Source: Persicaria tinctoria (lineage: Eukaryota > Streptophyta > Magnoliopsida > Caryophyllales > Polygonaceae). From it: a stretch of DNA of 64,000 nucleotides. Under the pieces are notes generated by a model, which was given only the letters and a program-made list of their open reading frames with translations, searched no databases and was not told the DNA's origin. The DNA lies in the NCBI GenBank assembly GCA_037127255.1, contig JBANSL010000004.1, positions 22,513,967 to 22,577,966 of the forward strand. The letters run 5' to 3'. Each line of letters starts with the position of its first letter. Positions within the stretch are counted from its first letter, which is position 1. Of this stretch, positions 43,676 through 53,785 are shown piece after piece. Position numbers and translations under genes: made by a program.

Positions 43676-43860
43676 TAGACGTCGACCAAACCAATCGATG
43701 TCGACCAAACTTTACTCGTCGTCGAGGAGTCTCTAGTCGATGTCGACCAGAACTCATCACCTACCCCGAAATCGACTACTGTAGTCGATGTCAACCAGCC
43801 TACACTCGATGTCAACCAACATTCTGTCATTGTCGACCACACTCCTGCACCTCCGAAAAA
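43676..43860 (+). repeat. TCGA-NN-TCGA array between gag and protease of D
   Basis: Sites such as GTCGACCAAACC, ATCGATGTCGACC, GTCGTCGAGGAG, GTCGATGTCGACC and CTCGATGTCAACC, partly decayed, occupy the same place as the array at 29470-29645 in C. Confidence 0.65.
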
Positions 43861-44049
43861 GAACCCATCAGAAAAGAAGTTTCAGCGGATCGTGAAGATG
43901 CTTCCGAGGCTCAATGTCACAATTCCTTTCACATAAGCTCTTCATGATATGCCGTCATACGTAATGTTCTTCCAAGACATACTTAGCAAGAAGCAGTCGA
44001 TGGCTGAGATCGCCAAGGAGTGTAGCAGGATGGATCTACCAAAAAAAGG

Positions 44050-44574
44050 ATAGATCCAGGTAAGTTTTCTATAACTATTGGATTTGGTCAATACAAGTTT
44101 AATAAATTATGTGACTTAGGAGCCGGTGTTAGTATCATGCCTTTATTAATCTGGTCCGAAGTCAAGATAGGTGCTTTAGAGCTTATGGATGCCCGACTAT
44201 ACATGGCGAATAACACTGTACTCATCCCACAAGGCATGGTGGACGTTGTACCAGTACAGTTAGGTAAGTTCTTTGTCCCTGCTAATTTCTTAGTTATTGA
44301 TATGGAAGAGGACCCTGCTTGGCCAATTATTCTATGTAGACCTTTCTTAGCGATGGTGGATGCCAACATAAGCGTAAGGAAGGGAGTACTCACTTTCAAC
44401 ATCAGCGATGAGGTAATTGAGTATTCTTTTAATCAAACTGAAAGACATACAAGTCCTATGGAAGAGTTCAAATCAATCTCAGCTAGGTACATCACTTGTG
44501 GGGAGCCAAAGGTAAGAAATATGACTCCTGAGGAACTGGATAAGAGGGTTATAGAAGCTCAAGTGGAGGAATAG
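44050..44574 (+). pseudogene. copy D aspartic protease
   Basis: GKFSITIGFGQYKFNKLCDL, then GAGVSIMP, keeps the D-L-G-A active-site core. Then come LVIDMEEDPAWPIILCRPFL and DANISVRKGVLTFNISDEV, and the frame ends VIEAQVEE with a stop at 44572. It has no MITE, so it shows the empty site for 30189-30648. A stop near 44050 separates it from the linker. Sequence after 44640 no longer matches C. Confidence 0.83.
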
Positions 44575-44644
44575 TTGGAAGACCGACGTCCACACTTTTC
44601 CAAACTCGATACTTTCACAAACAACTTGGTTTCTAAGAGTTCTT

Positions 44645-45420
44645 AGCTAATAGGTAGGGGAATGGTATGGGAAAATTTGAATTTTGTGGATATAGGGTAA
44701 GGACGGAAAGTGTTTTGGTGGATAGAATCGATTGAAACACAAGATTTTAGGTATTTGGAATGGATTCCGGAAGGCTTTTGGGTTTTGTAGATTCCTTGAG
44801 CAAGCTTGGTTGATTCAAAATAAGGAGTAACAATATACGGTGAGTTGGAAGGAATATCTAGCAAAAAAGAAAAATAGAAAATATTAGAACTAGATAAAAT
44901 AGAAATAGAAAAGATAGAACCTCCTATCCTAAGAAATAAGGACACTAGCCTTAAAAAGAAAAATTTAATCCTAAGATAGAATGAAAATAGATAAAAGATA
45001 AAATATACTAACCTAAGATGGATAGAAATAATCTAATCCTATAACAAAATAAGAAGAAAATAAATCTAATCCAGTAAATATATATATAATAAATAAACCT
45101 AACCTAAAACGAAAATAACCAAAAATAAGAAAGATAGAAACTTTCCTTCCAAGTTTACAAAAATTCGGACTCATCAAGCGGACAGGGGACGGCGGGCGCT
45201 GTGTTCACAGAATGTGACTCCGCACTCCAAATCAATCAAAACTCGAGCCAACACAGGTTTCACTTACCCTAGCTTCCGTAATTCAGCGACACGATTGATC
45301 CTACTTTATTAAATTGAAAACTAATTGCAAAGTAGAAATAATACTACCTAACTACTTTGGGTTGCCTCCCAAGAAGGGTCTTTGTTTCACATCTTTGGCT
45401 CGACGTGATGCATTTCTTGA
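44645..45420 (-). other. 3' internal region of element F
   Basis: Non-coding on the minus strand, AT-rich between 44880 and 45130. It begins with GGGAGGCAACCCAAAGTAG next to the protease end. A GC-rich patch at 45180-45230 resembles patches at 46560 and 48960. Confidence 0.5.
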
Positions 45421-46215
45421 TCAAGTTATTCCACCAAGATCCTCCACACTCGTCCCTTGCAAGACAATAGGAGGAACTGTAGGAACTTCTCCAACATATC
45501 CATCAATTGCATCCATCGATTTCTTCTTGAAATGAGTTACTCCTGGAGGTTCTCCTACAATTTCAAAAACCTCGACATTGTTAGGAATCAATTTATCATA
45601 AGGAATAAAAATAGAATCATTTGAATTAGATACATTGTCATGTGACTTAAGCAAATTCTCAAGTTTCCTTTCAATCTCATCTTTCCCTAATCCAATTTCA
45701 TCTTTGCTAGAAAACTCAAGATTCATATATTCAGTTTCCACATAAGCATCTAACAAACCATTTGATTCACTCTTGTGATTACTTTCATTAGAGTTAAGAA
45801 CGTCTACAGAATCATTAGCAGAAGAAACAATGGGCTCAAATATAGAAACCTCAATCTTTCTATCATCAAACTTCATAGTTAGTGAACCTTCAAAACAATC
45901 AATCTTAGTCTTAGCCGTTCGCAAGAATGGCCTTCCCAAGATAATTGAGGTTTCATGTGTACCTTGCTCCATGCCTAGAATGAAGAGATCAGCCGGAAAT
46001 ATCAAATCATTTACCTTAACCAAAACATCGTCAATAACTTCTCTAGGATTAATACTAGAACGGTCAGCGAGTTGTATAGTAACACCAGTTTTAGACAATG
46101 AATTAAGACCCAAAAACATATACAAGTTATAAGACATACCATTAATTGAAGCACCTAGGTCTAACATAGCTTTAGTGAAGCTAGCATCACCTATTGCACA
46201 TGGGATAGTAAACAT
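45421..46215 (-). pseudogene. element F aspartic protease region
   Basis: An open frame of 264 codons: FTIPCAIGDASFTKAMLDLG, then ASINGMSYNLY, with the D-L-G-A-S active site, then IILGRPFLRTAKTKIDCFEG typical of plant gypsy proteases, and a long acidic/Asn-rich tail ending GTSVEDLGGIT. It would mature gag. It is not followed by a polymerase. The frame itself is open but is separated from gag by stops, so I treat it as part of a dead element. Confidence 0.8.
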
Positions 46216-46434
46216 ACCTGGATCTTCTCACTTTTCAAGCAATCATTTCTGAAGCAAAGCAGAAACATTCTCAGTTAAACTTACCTTGTCTTTCTTTCGC
46301 ATTCTTTGCTTGCGCATCATCGTGAATAGTTATTTCAAGAATTTCGCATGGCGAGGCACAATTTTATTCAAATAAATAAATGGAAAATTTACCTCATAAT
46401 GAGCAAAGGTGTCATAAAAAAAAATTTCATCTTC

Positions 46435-48002
46435 CTAGTTACGATTAGATCTTAAGGCATGGGGAAAGGGTGGTGCAGGTCTTGAAACCTCATAAGACCA
46501 CTCTTTAGAAGAATTCTTCGGGGATTGCCCAACGTCAGAAGTCAGATTCATCACTGGTGGAGGCGGCGGGCGCCGAGGTGAGGGGCGTCGGGCGCCATCT
46601 ATGCAATGTGTCTCTAATTTCGTCTCTTCCTCCTTATTTCCCAAATCAACTTCTTCCCTAGGCCTCTCTTCAACATTCCTAGTGGGCACATTCAATTGTT
46701 TACCTCCTTTAAAGATCATGGCGCTAACATTCTCTTTTAGATTCACTACCACGTGCGATGGTAACTTCCCCGAATCTTTCGCTTTCAATTCACCAATCTC
46801 CTTAGCCATCTGACTCATCAACTTTTCTTAAACACTCATCTTGTTCAATAACAACCTCAATGTCTCATCTCTATCTTCTTGTTGAGTGTTTCTAGGACGA
46901 TTCTCAAATTGTCCTCTCTAAAAAAAAACTTGTTGTTGCTGGCCTTTGCCATTGAACCCACTTTGGTAGTTTGAATTGTAGCCCAGATTGTAATTTTTAC
47001 CAAAGTTGCGGCGAGGTCCGTAATCCATAGCATTCACTTCAGCGATGTCCTCATAAATCAAGGGACACTTATCATTCGGATGAGTTGGATCTCCACAAAC
47101 ATCACAAGGTCTAGGCTGATGGGGTTGATTCATTCGCATAGCCATCTTATTCACGATCTCCATAAGCCCATCGATATCATCCTGGTAACCATCTCAAGAA
47201 CTATCCAACTTATGATCAACTCCTCTAACTCCGTGGTGTCTCTCATATTGTTGCGATGCATTACCCAACCCTTCAAAAATCTGCATTGCTTCCTGAGGTG
47301 TTTTATCGAAAATATCTCCTCCTCTAGTAGCATTGATGAAACTCCTATAGGTGTCAAGCAAGCCTTCATAAAGATACAACACTAGATCATCCTCGGGTAT
47401 ACCGTGTTGCGTACAACTACCCTTAAGCTTCTTGAACCGCTCAACATACTCGTAAAGACTCTTCGTAGGTGATTGCTCAATACTGGATAGCTCCTTCATA
47501 AGTTTGTTGAGTCAAGTCGTAGGAAAGTACTTTTTCATGAAAGATTTCTTCAATTGTATCCAAGTAGTAATGCTTTCTGGGGTAGGTAGTAAAGCCAATC
47601 GCTTGTAGAATCTTTCAAAGTAAAAGGGAACACTCTCAACATCAATTGGTCATCATTCTGGCCTTGGGGTCTAAGTCTATCAAACACACTCACAAAGGTA
47701 CCAAGGTGCTTTTTTGGTTCCTCCCCAGGCAATCCATGAAAGTAAGGAAAAATAGAAGACCAATTCGACTTATACTCAAATCTTGAACCCTCGGAGAGAT
47801 CTGGAAAACTAATTGCAAGTGGTTGAGCACTCAAATTAGGTTCCTTTAGGTTTCTCAGGGTTCTTCTTGGCGGATCAACAATACTGTCTTCTGCCGTCTC
47901 CTCCTTTGTCTCAAACTCAAGCTTCATATTCAACCTAAGAGATCTATCAATCTCAGAATCAAAAGACAAAGGCGATGAATTAGAAGATCTAGTTTGAACC
48001 AT
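46435..48002 (-). pseudogene. element F gag
   Basis: ATG at 48002 (MVQTRSSNSSPLSFDSEID). The gag core has FPDLSEGSRFEYKSNWSSIF, FHGLPGEEPKKHLGTF and FPFTLKDSTSDWLYYLP, then a one-base frameshift at about 47578 (PESITTWIQLKKSF lies in another frame) and a stop near 47514. It continues with SLYEYVERFKKLKGSCTQHG and DKTPQEAMQIFEGLGNASQQ. A CCHC zinc knuckle CDVCGDPTHPNDKC lies at about 47105-47064, and a Pro-rich tail at 46435-46821 ends in HALRSNRN. Further stops occur near 47195 and 46918. Confidence 0.85.
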
Positions 48003-48070
48003 ACAATCACACAAAATACTCAAAGCAAAGAGTAATTGAAAGAGGTAAAGAAAAGAAAACTCCTTTCTTC

Positions 48071-48088
48071 TCCCCAACAACGGCGCGA
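48071..48088 (-). other. primer-binding site of element F
   Basis: On the minus strand TCGCGCCGTTGTTGGGGA, three differences from the tRNA-Asp complement, next to the LTR end. Confidence 0.65.
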
Positions 48089-48097
48089 AGAACTTGG

Positions 48098-49306
48098 TAT
48101 GGGACGAACGTCGTTGGCACTTTCGCCCTTTACCAAAGTAGTAATAATATCCAAACTTAAACACAAAACCAATAGATTATGACAAAGCAATGATTGTAAC
48201 AAGTAACAAAGATGTAAAAGTAACAAGATTTATGATTGCAAATAGCTTGATATCAAAGTAGAAAGAACGTTTCACGTGCAATTCTATGATAATGGTTGGA
48301 ATTCATGGTCCTCGGATTGATCTATTAATTATTCATATTCATAGGTCTACTTGATTATAGTTGAGAGATCCCCAGACATTCACTCGTCTTATTCAATATC
48401 ACTAAAGAATAGCATTAAGGACTCAAGTAATCAAAACCAATTGGCACATTGACTCAACACAATTAAGACTAATAGGCGCATACCAAACTAAACCCTAATC
48501 GAATATTCTCAACATAGATCAATTGAAATCATCCAATACAAAGACAAAGAGACATCACTATAATCAATACCTTTGTTTGTTAACGAGAAAACAACAACGA
48601 ATTCATAGGTAAGATGCAATTCCTAACATGTTCATCAGGTATAGAAAGGAACACAAATATAATAGTTAAGCACAAGATAAAAAATAAGAATATGAATAAA
48701 CAAATAGAATCAAATCCTCATAATCCAAACAACCATGTCTTTGAATCACAGGAGAAACTATGAGTTTAGCAACTCATAGGCCAATTCTCTCTTGCACTAA
48801 TTGTGTTCATAGTCTCACAATAATCCTCCTGTCTCTGAATAGAACTAAAAACAACTTAATGTTGTCTCCAACAAGTCGGCACAAACCCTATTCGAAAATA
48901 GAATAAACTAATAGGAAATAATGTCTTCGAATCCAAAACCGCGTATCTAGAAAACGGGCCCACGGAGGGGGCCGTGCAAATGGCGGCGGGCACCACCTAT
49001 GCAATGTCCGACGTTCCTCAATTTATTGAAGACAATATTTTCTTCAATAAATTCTAATGTTGTGTTTCCTTGCTCCTCTCTAGCTTATCCTTAACTATCA
49101 TATGCTCCAAAACATGCTGCTTAAGCTCTTCCCAAAGTTCATCCAAGGTTGGAATGTAATTCTGCAGAATAAACACTAAAAACGCGTAGATTTCGAACGA
49201 TAATACTTCACAAGCAATATACGGAACTAGACTCAAACAATAGCAAAACCACTACCTATTTGTAATAAGAAACACCTATAAGGCCTATATGAAATATGCA
49301 TTATCA
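48098..49306 (-). mobile_element. 5' LTR of element F
   Basis: On the minus strand it starts TGATAATGCATATTTCATAT and ends near CGTTCGTCCCATA. It aligns with the plus-strand LTR at 52201-53528 over its whole length. It has no TCGA-NN-TCGA arrays and so belongs to a different family. It interrupts the LTR fragment at 49307-49640. Confidence 0.82.
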
Positions 49307-49640
49307 CTTTACTCGACGTTGAGTGCACGGGTCGATGTCGAGTCCTTTGCTTCGGCTCTTCGTGTTGTGTTATGATATTCACTCGATGTAAGGGCTCTTC
49401 ACTCGACATTTAGCCCCTTCCGTAGACGTCGAGTGACTTCAACGAAAATCTGCACTTCTTGGTTTTGCTCCGAAATCTCTCCGAATTCTGCAATATTAAA
49501 TAGAAACTTGTGTAGACCTCTATTAATATCATGCAAATAAGCATAAACTACACAAATTCGCTATATTCCCAACCCAGAATATATAAAATAATAGAATAAG
49601 GAGACAAAGTAAGTATAAAAACATGCCATAAAACGGGGAC
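49307..49640 (-). mobile_element. 5' fragment of a TCGA-array LTR (element G)
   Basis: The minus strand reads TTTATGGCATGTTTTTATAC, GTAGTTTATGCTTATTTGCA and AGGTCTACACAAGTTTCTAT, as in the first ~200 bp of the LTR superfamily. TCGA-type sites follow (CTCGACGTCTAC, CTCGACATCGACC). It is cut by the LTR of F at 49306. Confidence 0.7.
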
Positions 49641-49896
49641 ATCGCCGCCAAAATAGCGGTGCTCACCGGTCTACGCGTGACGATAGGGTTTCTCGACCAA
49701 ATAAATTTGTAGTCAAGACCCCTCTATATGATAGTGGAGTCAAGTTTGTCCTCAGAAAAGAAGTCGGTGGTTTTAAGTTTAGTTGGTTTCAGGGTTTGGG
49801 AATAGCAGGAAAAGGTGATGAAGGGTGCTATCGACGTTGGCTAAGAATTGGTTGATGTCGAGGGATAAAGAGGAAATGGTGATCGGTGTCGGGTAA
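49641..49896 (-). mobile_element. probable internal 3' end of element G
   Basis: On the minus strand CTGAGGACAAACTTGACTCC and a GGCGGCGATGTCCCCG tract lie just before the LTR start at 49640. No gene is seen. The assignment rests on position. Confidence 0.4.
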
Positions 49897-51732
49897 TGAT
49901 GTCCATGTTATATGTCGTGTTTTATATTGACTTTTATATCGATTTCTGTATACATTTCAAGCATTTGGGTTAGAATAGTACAAAATCTATGTAGTTTATG
50001 CTTATTTGCCGAATTATGGAGTCTACACTAGTTTCTGTTTAATTTCACAGAAATCGGACGCACTTTGGAGCTTAAAGAAAACTCATGAAGAAGCTAAGGA
50101 TGGTGCAGCTGGAGAAAAGGCCATTTTTTTACATTCATCAATCTGAATCAAATTCAGATGTCTTCATGAGAGTTGTAGCCTTCAAAAAGAGCTTTGTAAC
50201 GCATACTCATACGCGTCAATCCGAAAAACGAGGACTCGGGAAAGTGCGTTTCAAGAACAGAGCAGAATCCTGAGAACTGAAGAGTGGTCGATATCGACTA
50301 GACTTGGTCGATATCGACCAAATCTTGGTCCAAAATCTCTAGATCGACTCGAATTGACAAGCAGGAAAGAAGACAACTCGATATCAACCAGTTTTTGTCG
50401 ATATCGACCAACAAGCAACTCGATATTCTTCCAAGAGCCGAGATCGAGTGAGATGAAGACAAGCCGAGAAGATAGCTCGACATCGACCAACCCCCAGTGA
50501 CGAGTACGAGGTCGATTCCAAGTCTATCTAATTCCGAGTGAGAAGATATTCCAAGAGAAGATTCCTTGCACATGAAGACTTTAGATATTTTATCTTTTTT
50601 ATCTATCCTAAGGGTGGAACATTTAATTACCCCATAGGATTTATCTTGTTTTACATATTTAGATTTATTTATTTCCAAGTAGAATTTATATCTTGAGGTT
50701 TAGATAGAGTTTCCTTACCTTGGCGAGCAAGGATTAAGGCCTATAAATAAAGCCCATGGGGTTAGTCTTTTTATGGATTCCATCTTAGAAGAAAATAGAG
50801 AGTAGGAGATATAGAGTGGAGGCCGAGAGTGGTTTGTCCTGCGAGAGCGGATCTGGCTTCGATCGGTTGTAAGTTCTATTTTAGTTTATTAATGCAATTT
50901 AGTTTTCTTTTATTATTGATGTCTTTTGCTATGATGAAGAGCGAGTAGTCCACCTACTTCTAGGGTTGGGGTGAGCCCAATGATAGCTAAGCATGTTTGA
51001 GGTAAAGATTTGACTTTTATTGTGTTTTGATCATCCACTGCCTTTTATATGATTATTACCTATTTAATAGAGATTCAGGTTATCAACTTGGATTATAAAC
51101 ATAAAATTGGTAGATACAATTAGTGTTACTTGAAAGGGTGATCTAATTGTTGGAAAAGGCGAAAGCTTGATCCTTTGATGTGATTGCATGATTATTCCTA
51201 TTTATCTTGCCTTATGCATGTTTGGTTTTCGTTGTTGCAAACCCCGGTCTTAGAAGTTTTTTTCACACATAGTTTATTCCGAAATCTGCGAAGCTTTGTC
51301 TTTTATTTACATACTGCATTTTGATCGATTTCGACCACCTACTGGTCGATATCGACTTCTGATTCTCGATCCCGAAAGATCGTTGCTCATTTGTGTTTCT
51401 GCAAGTACAAATCGATTTTGAGGAACTGGTCGATATCGAGCTACCTGGTCGATATCGAGTGCCTCTGGTCGATATTTCCTGAAGTCTGCAGAAGTGCCCA
51501 GAAATCGACTGAACTGGTCAATATCGACTACTCATGGTCGATATCGAGTGGTCCCCTGAAGTCGAAATCGACGTGAGATTTGCCGCTGCCTAGGATTCGC
51601 TGACTCGCTTTCTCGAGGATCGATCCTGACTTCATGTTGCTACATCGGGAGGAAGTCTTGTAATTATTTGCGTGGGCAGAGTCTGGTTTGATTTATATTT
51701 CTATATTTGGAACTAGGTTTCCTCCTACAGCA
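49897..51732 (+). mobile_element. solo LTR with TSD GGTAA
   Basis: It runs from TGATGTCCATG to CCTACAGCA, with GGTAA at 49892-49896 and 51733-51737. Sites of the type GTCGATATCGACC lie at 50285-50490 and 51328-51560. The TATA box is at 50742 and the conserved block at 50935-50995. It splits an older minus-strand LTR piece. Confidence 0.94.
50742..50749 (+). promoter_or_regulatory. TATA box of solo LTR 49897-51732
   Basis: TATAAATA followed by AAGCCCATGGGG. Confidence 0.65.
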
Positions 51733-51737
51733 GGTAA

Positions 51738-52200
51738 CTTGTGTAGAATTTAAACTGAAAAATAGCGAAAACAAAGATAATAAAAGTGTAAACTTCCAAG
51801 GTTAGGGATCACCAAAATAATAAACATATGTATAAATCATGAATCACATAAAAGAGCATGCTTTACATCAAAGAAACAACTTTCTCTAGTTCCAACAATT
51901 TAGGCAAATTGATTTTCGAAAATAAACCTAATTGTTTTTACCTTTTCTTAATTAGGATTAATAAACTTGCGAATAAAAACCCTAATTACTATCCAAGTTT
52001 GCAACATAAATTCCTTGAATTCTCATCCAATGGTTACGCATAGAGGTAGATAATGATAGAAACACACACAATTACGAATTTATCGATTAAGAACACATGC
52101 CTATCATTGGGCTCACCCCAACCCTCGAATAGAGAAACTAGGAACAAAACATAATAAAAGCAACTAACTTTAAATTAAAACTAAAACATACAAAGCCTTA
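51738..52200 (-). mobile_element. middle fragment of LTR G
   Basis: The minus strand carries GGGTTGGGGTGAGCCCAATG, GGATAGTAATTAGGGTTTTT and CCTAACCTTGGAAGTTTACA, the order seen downstream of the TATA box in the plus-strand LTRs (for example 27655-28010). It continues the fragment at 53529-53785 across the inserted LTR. Confidence 0.7.
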
Positions 52201-52670
52201 TGATAATGCATATTTCATATAGGCATTATAGGTATTTCTTATTGCATTTAGATACGAGTTTTGCATATGTTTGAGTCTAGTTTCATATATTGCTTGTGAA
52301 TTATTCGAGTTCGGAATCTATGCCTTTGTAGTGTTTATTCTGTAGAGTTACATTCCGAACATGGATGAGATCTCGAAAGAGCTTAAAATACATGTTTTGG
52401 AGCATATGGAGGTCGAGGAAGAGACCATAGAGGATCAAGGAAGCACAACATTGAAGAAAATTGAGGAAAAGATGAAATTTCGTCACTCAGATGGCAGAGT
52501 CCACCGTGGGCCGGTTTCCAGCGATTGCGATTGCAGATCCGAAGATTGTATTTCCTATTATTATATTATTATATTTCTAGGGTTTTGCTGACACTTTATG
52601 AGACTTTATTAGGTTATTTCCATTGATTTTTAGTAGAGAGAAATAAGGATTGTGAGACGATGAACACAAT

Positions 52671-52708
<38 letters not shown>

Positions 52709-53528
52709 GTGAGTGAGTGAGTTTTGGCCTATGAGTTGCTAAACTCATAGTTTTGCAGTTTTGCATGTGATTCGAAGATATGGTTGTTTAAATTGTGAGG
52801 ATTTGATTCTATTTACTTATTCATATTCATATTTATGATCTTGTGCTTATTGATTATATTTGTGTTCCTTTCTATAATTGATCACCATGTTAGGAATTGC
52901 ATCTTAGCTCTGAATTTATTATTGTATTCTTGATAGCAAACGAAGGTATTGAAGTAGTGATATTTCTATCTTTGTAGTGGACGATTTCAATTGATCTATG
53001 TTGAGGAGTGTCGAGTAGGGCTGATCTAGGGTTATTCCGGTTTGTCTTAATTGCATTGAATCAATAAGCCTATTTGGTCTAATTACTTGAATCATTAATG
53101 TTATTCTTTAGTGAAATTGAATAAGGTGATTGTATCCCTGCGGATCTCTCAACTTTAGTTAAGTACACATATGTTTATGATTAATTGATAGATCAATCCT
53201 AGGACCATGAATCTCAACCATTGTCAGAAAGCTACAGGTGAAATATCTTCTCCACCTTATTATCAATTTACTTTGCAATCATAATGTTGGTTACTTTACA
53301 TCTTTGTTATTTGTCATAAATCATTGTTTGGCCATAAGAGTTCTTGTTAAGAGTTATTAAATAGTAAATCGCTTCTCCTTGTGGGTTCGACTCTGGACTT
53401 CATTGCTATACTAGTAGTTATTTGGTATATCAAGCCATTGATATGCTAATCTATTGGTTTTTATGTTTGAGTTTGGATTTTATTGCTATTTTGAAAAGGG
53501 TGAAAATGCCAACGACGTTCGTCCCGCA
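52201..53528 (+). mobile_element. solo LTR of the F family
   Basis: It runs from TGATAATGCATATTTCATAT to CGTTCGTCCCGCA and is homologous to 48098-49306 read on the minus strand. It carries a GA/GAGT microsatellite at 52672-52721. The flanks (CCTTA and CCACC) do not form a clean duplication. Its neighbours on both sides are parts of LTR G, so it inserted into G. Confidence 0.8.
52672..52721 (+). repeat. (GA)n(GAGT)n microsatellite
   Basis: GA repeats followed by four GAGT units within the F-family solo LTR. Confidence 0.95.
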
Positions 53529-53541
53529 CCACCCACCAGTC

Positions 53542-53593
<52 letters not shown>

Positions 53594-53785
53594 CCTCTCT
53601 CTCTCACCTCTCATTTTCTAACTACTTGTGTTCGAAGACGACTTTGCTTCAATGAATGAAAAAACTAGCCCTTAGGGCTTTATTTATAGGGTTGTCAATC
53701 CTAGCTATTTTAGGAGATAACTCTATCCATCTTCTATCTAAATCTATATATCTAAATCTATCTATCTCTATCTTCAATTTCATTC
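53529..53785 (-). mobile_element. TATA-region fragment of LTR G
   Basis: The minus strand reads TAGATAGATTTAG repeats, CCCTATAAATAAAGCCCTAA, TTTTTTCATTCATTGAAGC and then a GA-rich run, like the U3/R border of LTR E (36120-36320). A (CT)n microsatellite lies at 53544-53605 on the plus strand. Confidence 0.75.
53544..53605 (+). repeat. (CT)n microsatellite
   Basis: A nearly pure CT run, in the same LTR position (as AG on the minus strand) as the AG run of LTR E. Confidence 0.95.

Larger units (their letters stand above)
44645..49306 (-). mobile_element. LTR element F, gag-protease type, 3' LTR not found
   Basis: Minus-strand element with a 5' LTR (48098-49306), primer site, gag, zinc knuckle and protease. 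Directly after the protease comes a 3' region with the phrase CTTGGGAGGCAACCCAAAG (45357-45376), which in plant gypsy elements follows the pol end. The reverse transcriptase and integrase are therefore absent by deletion. No minus-strand 3' LTR follows; the left end borders copy D at about 44640. Confidence 0.75.
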
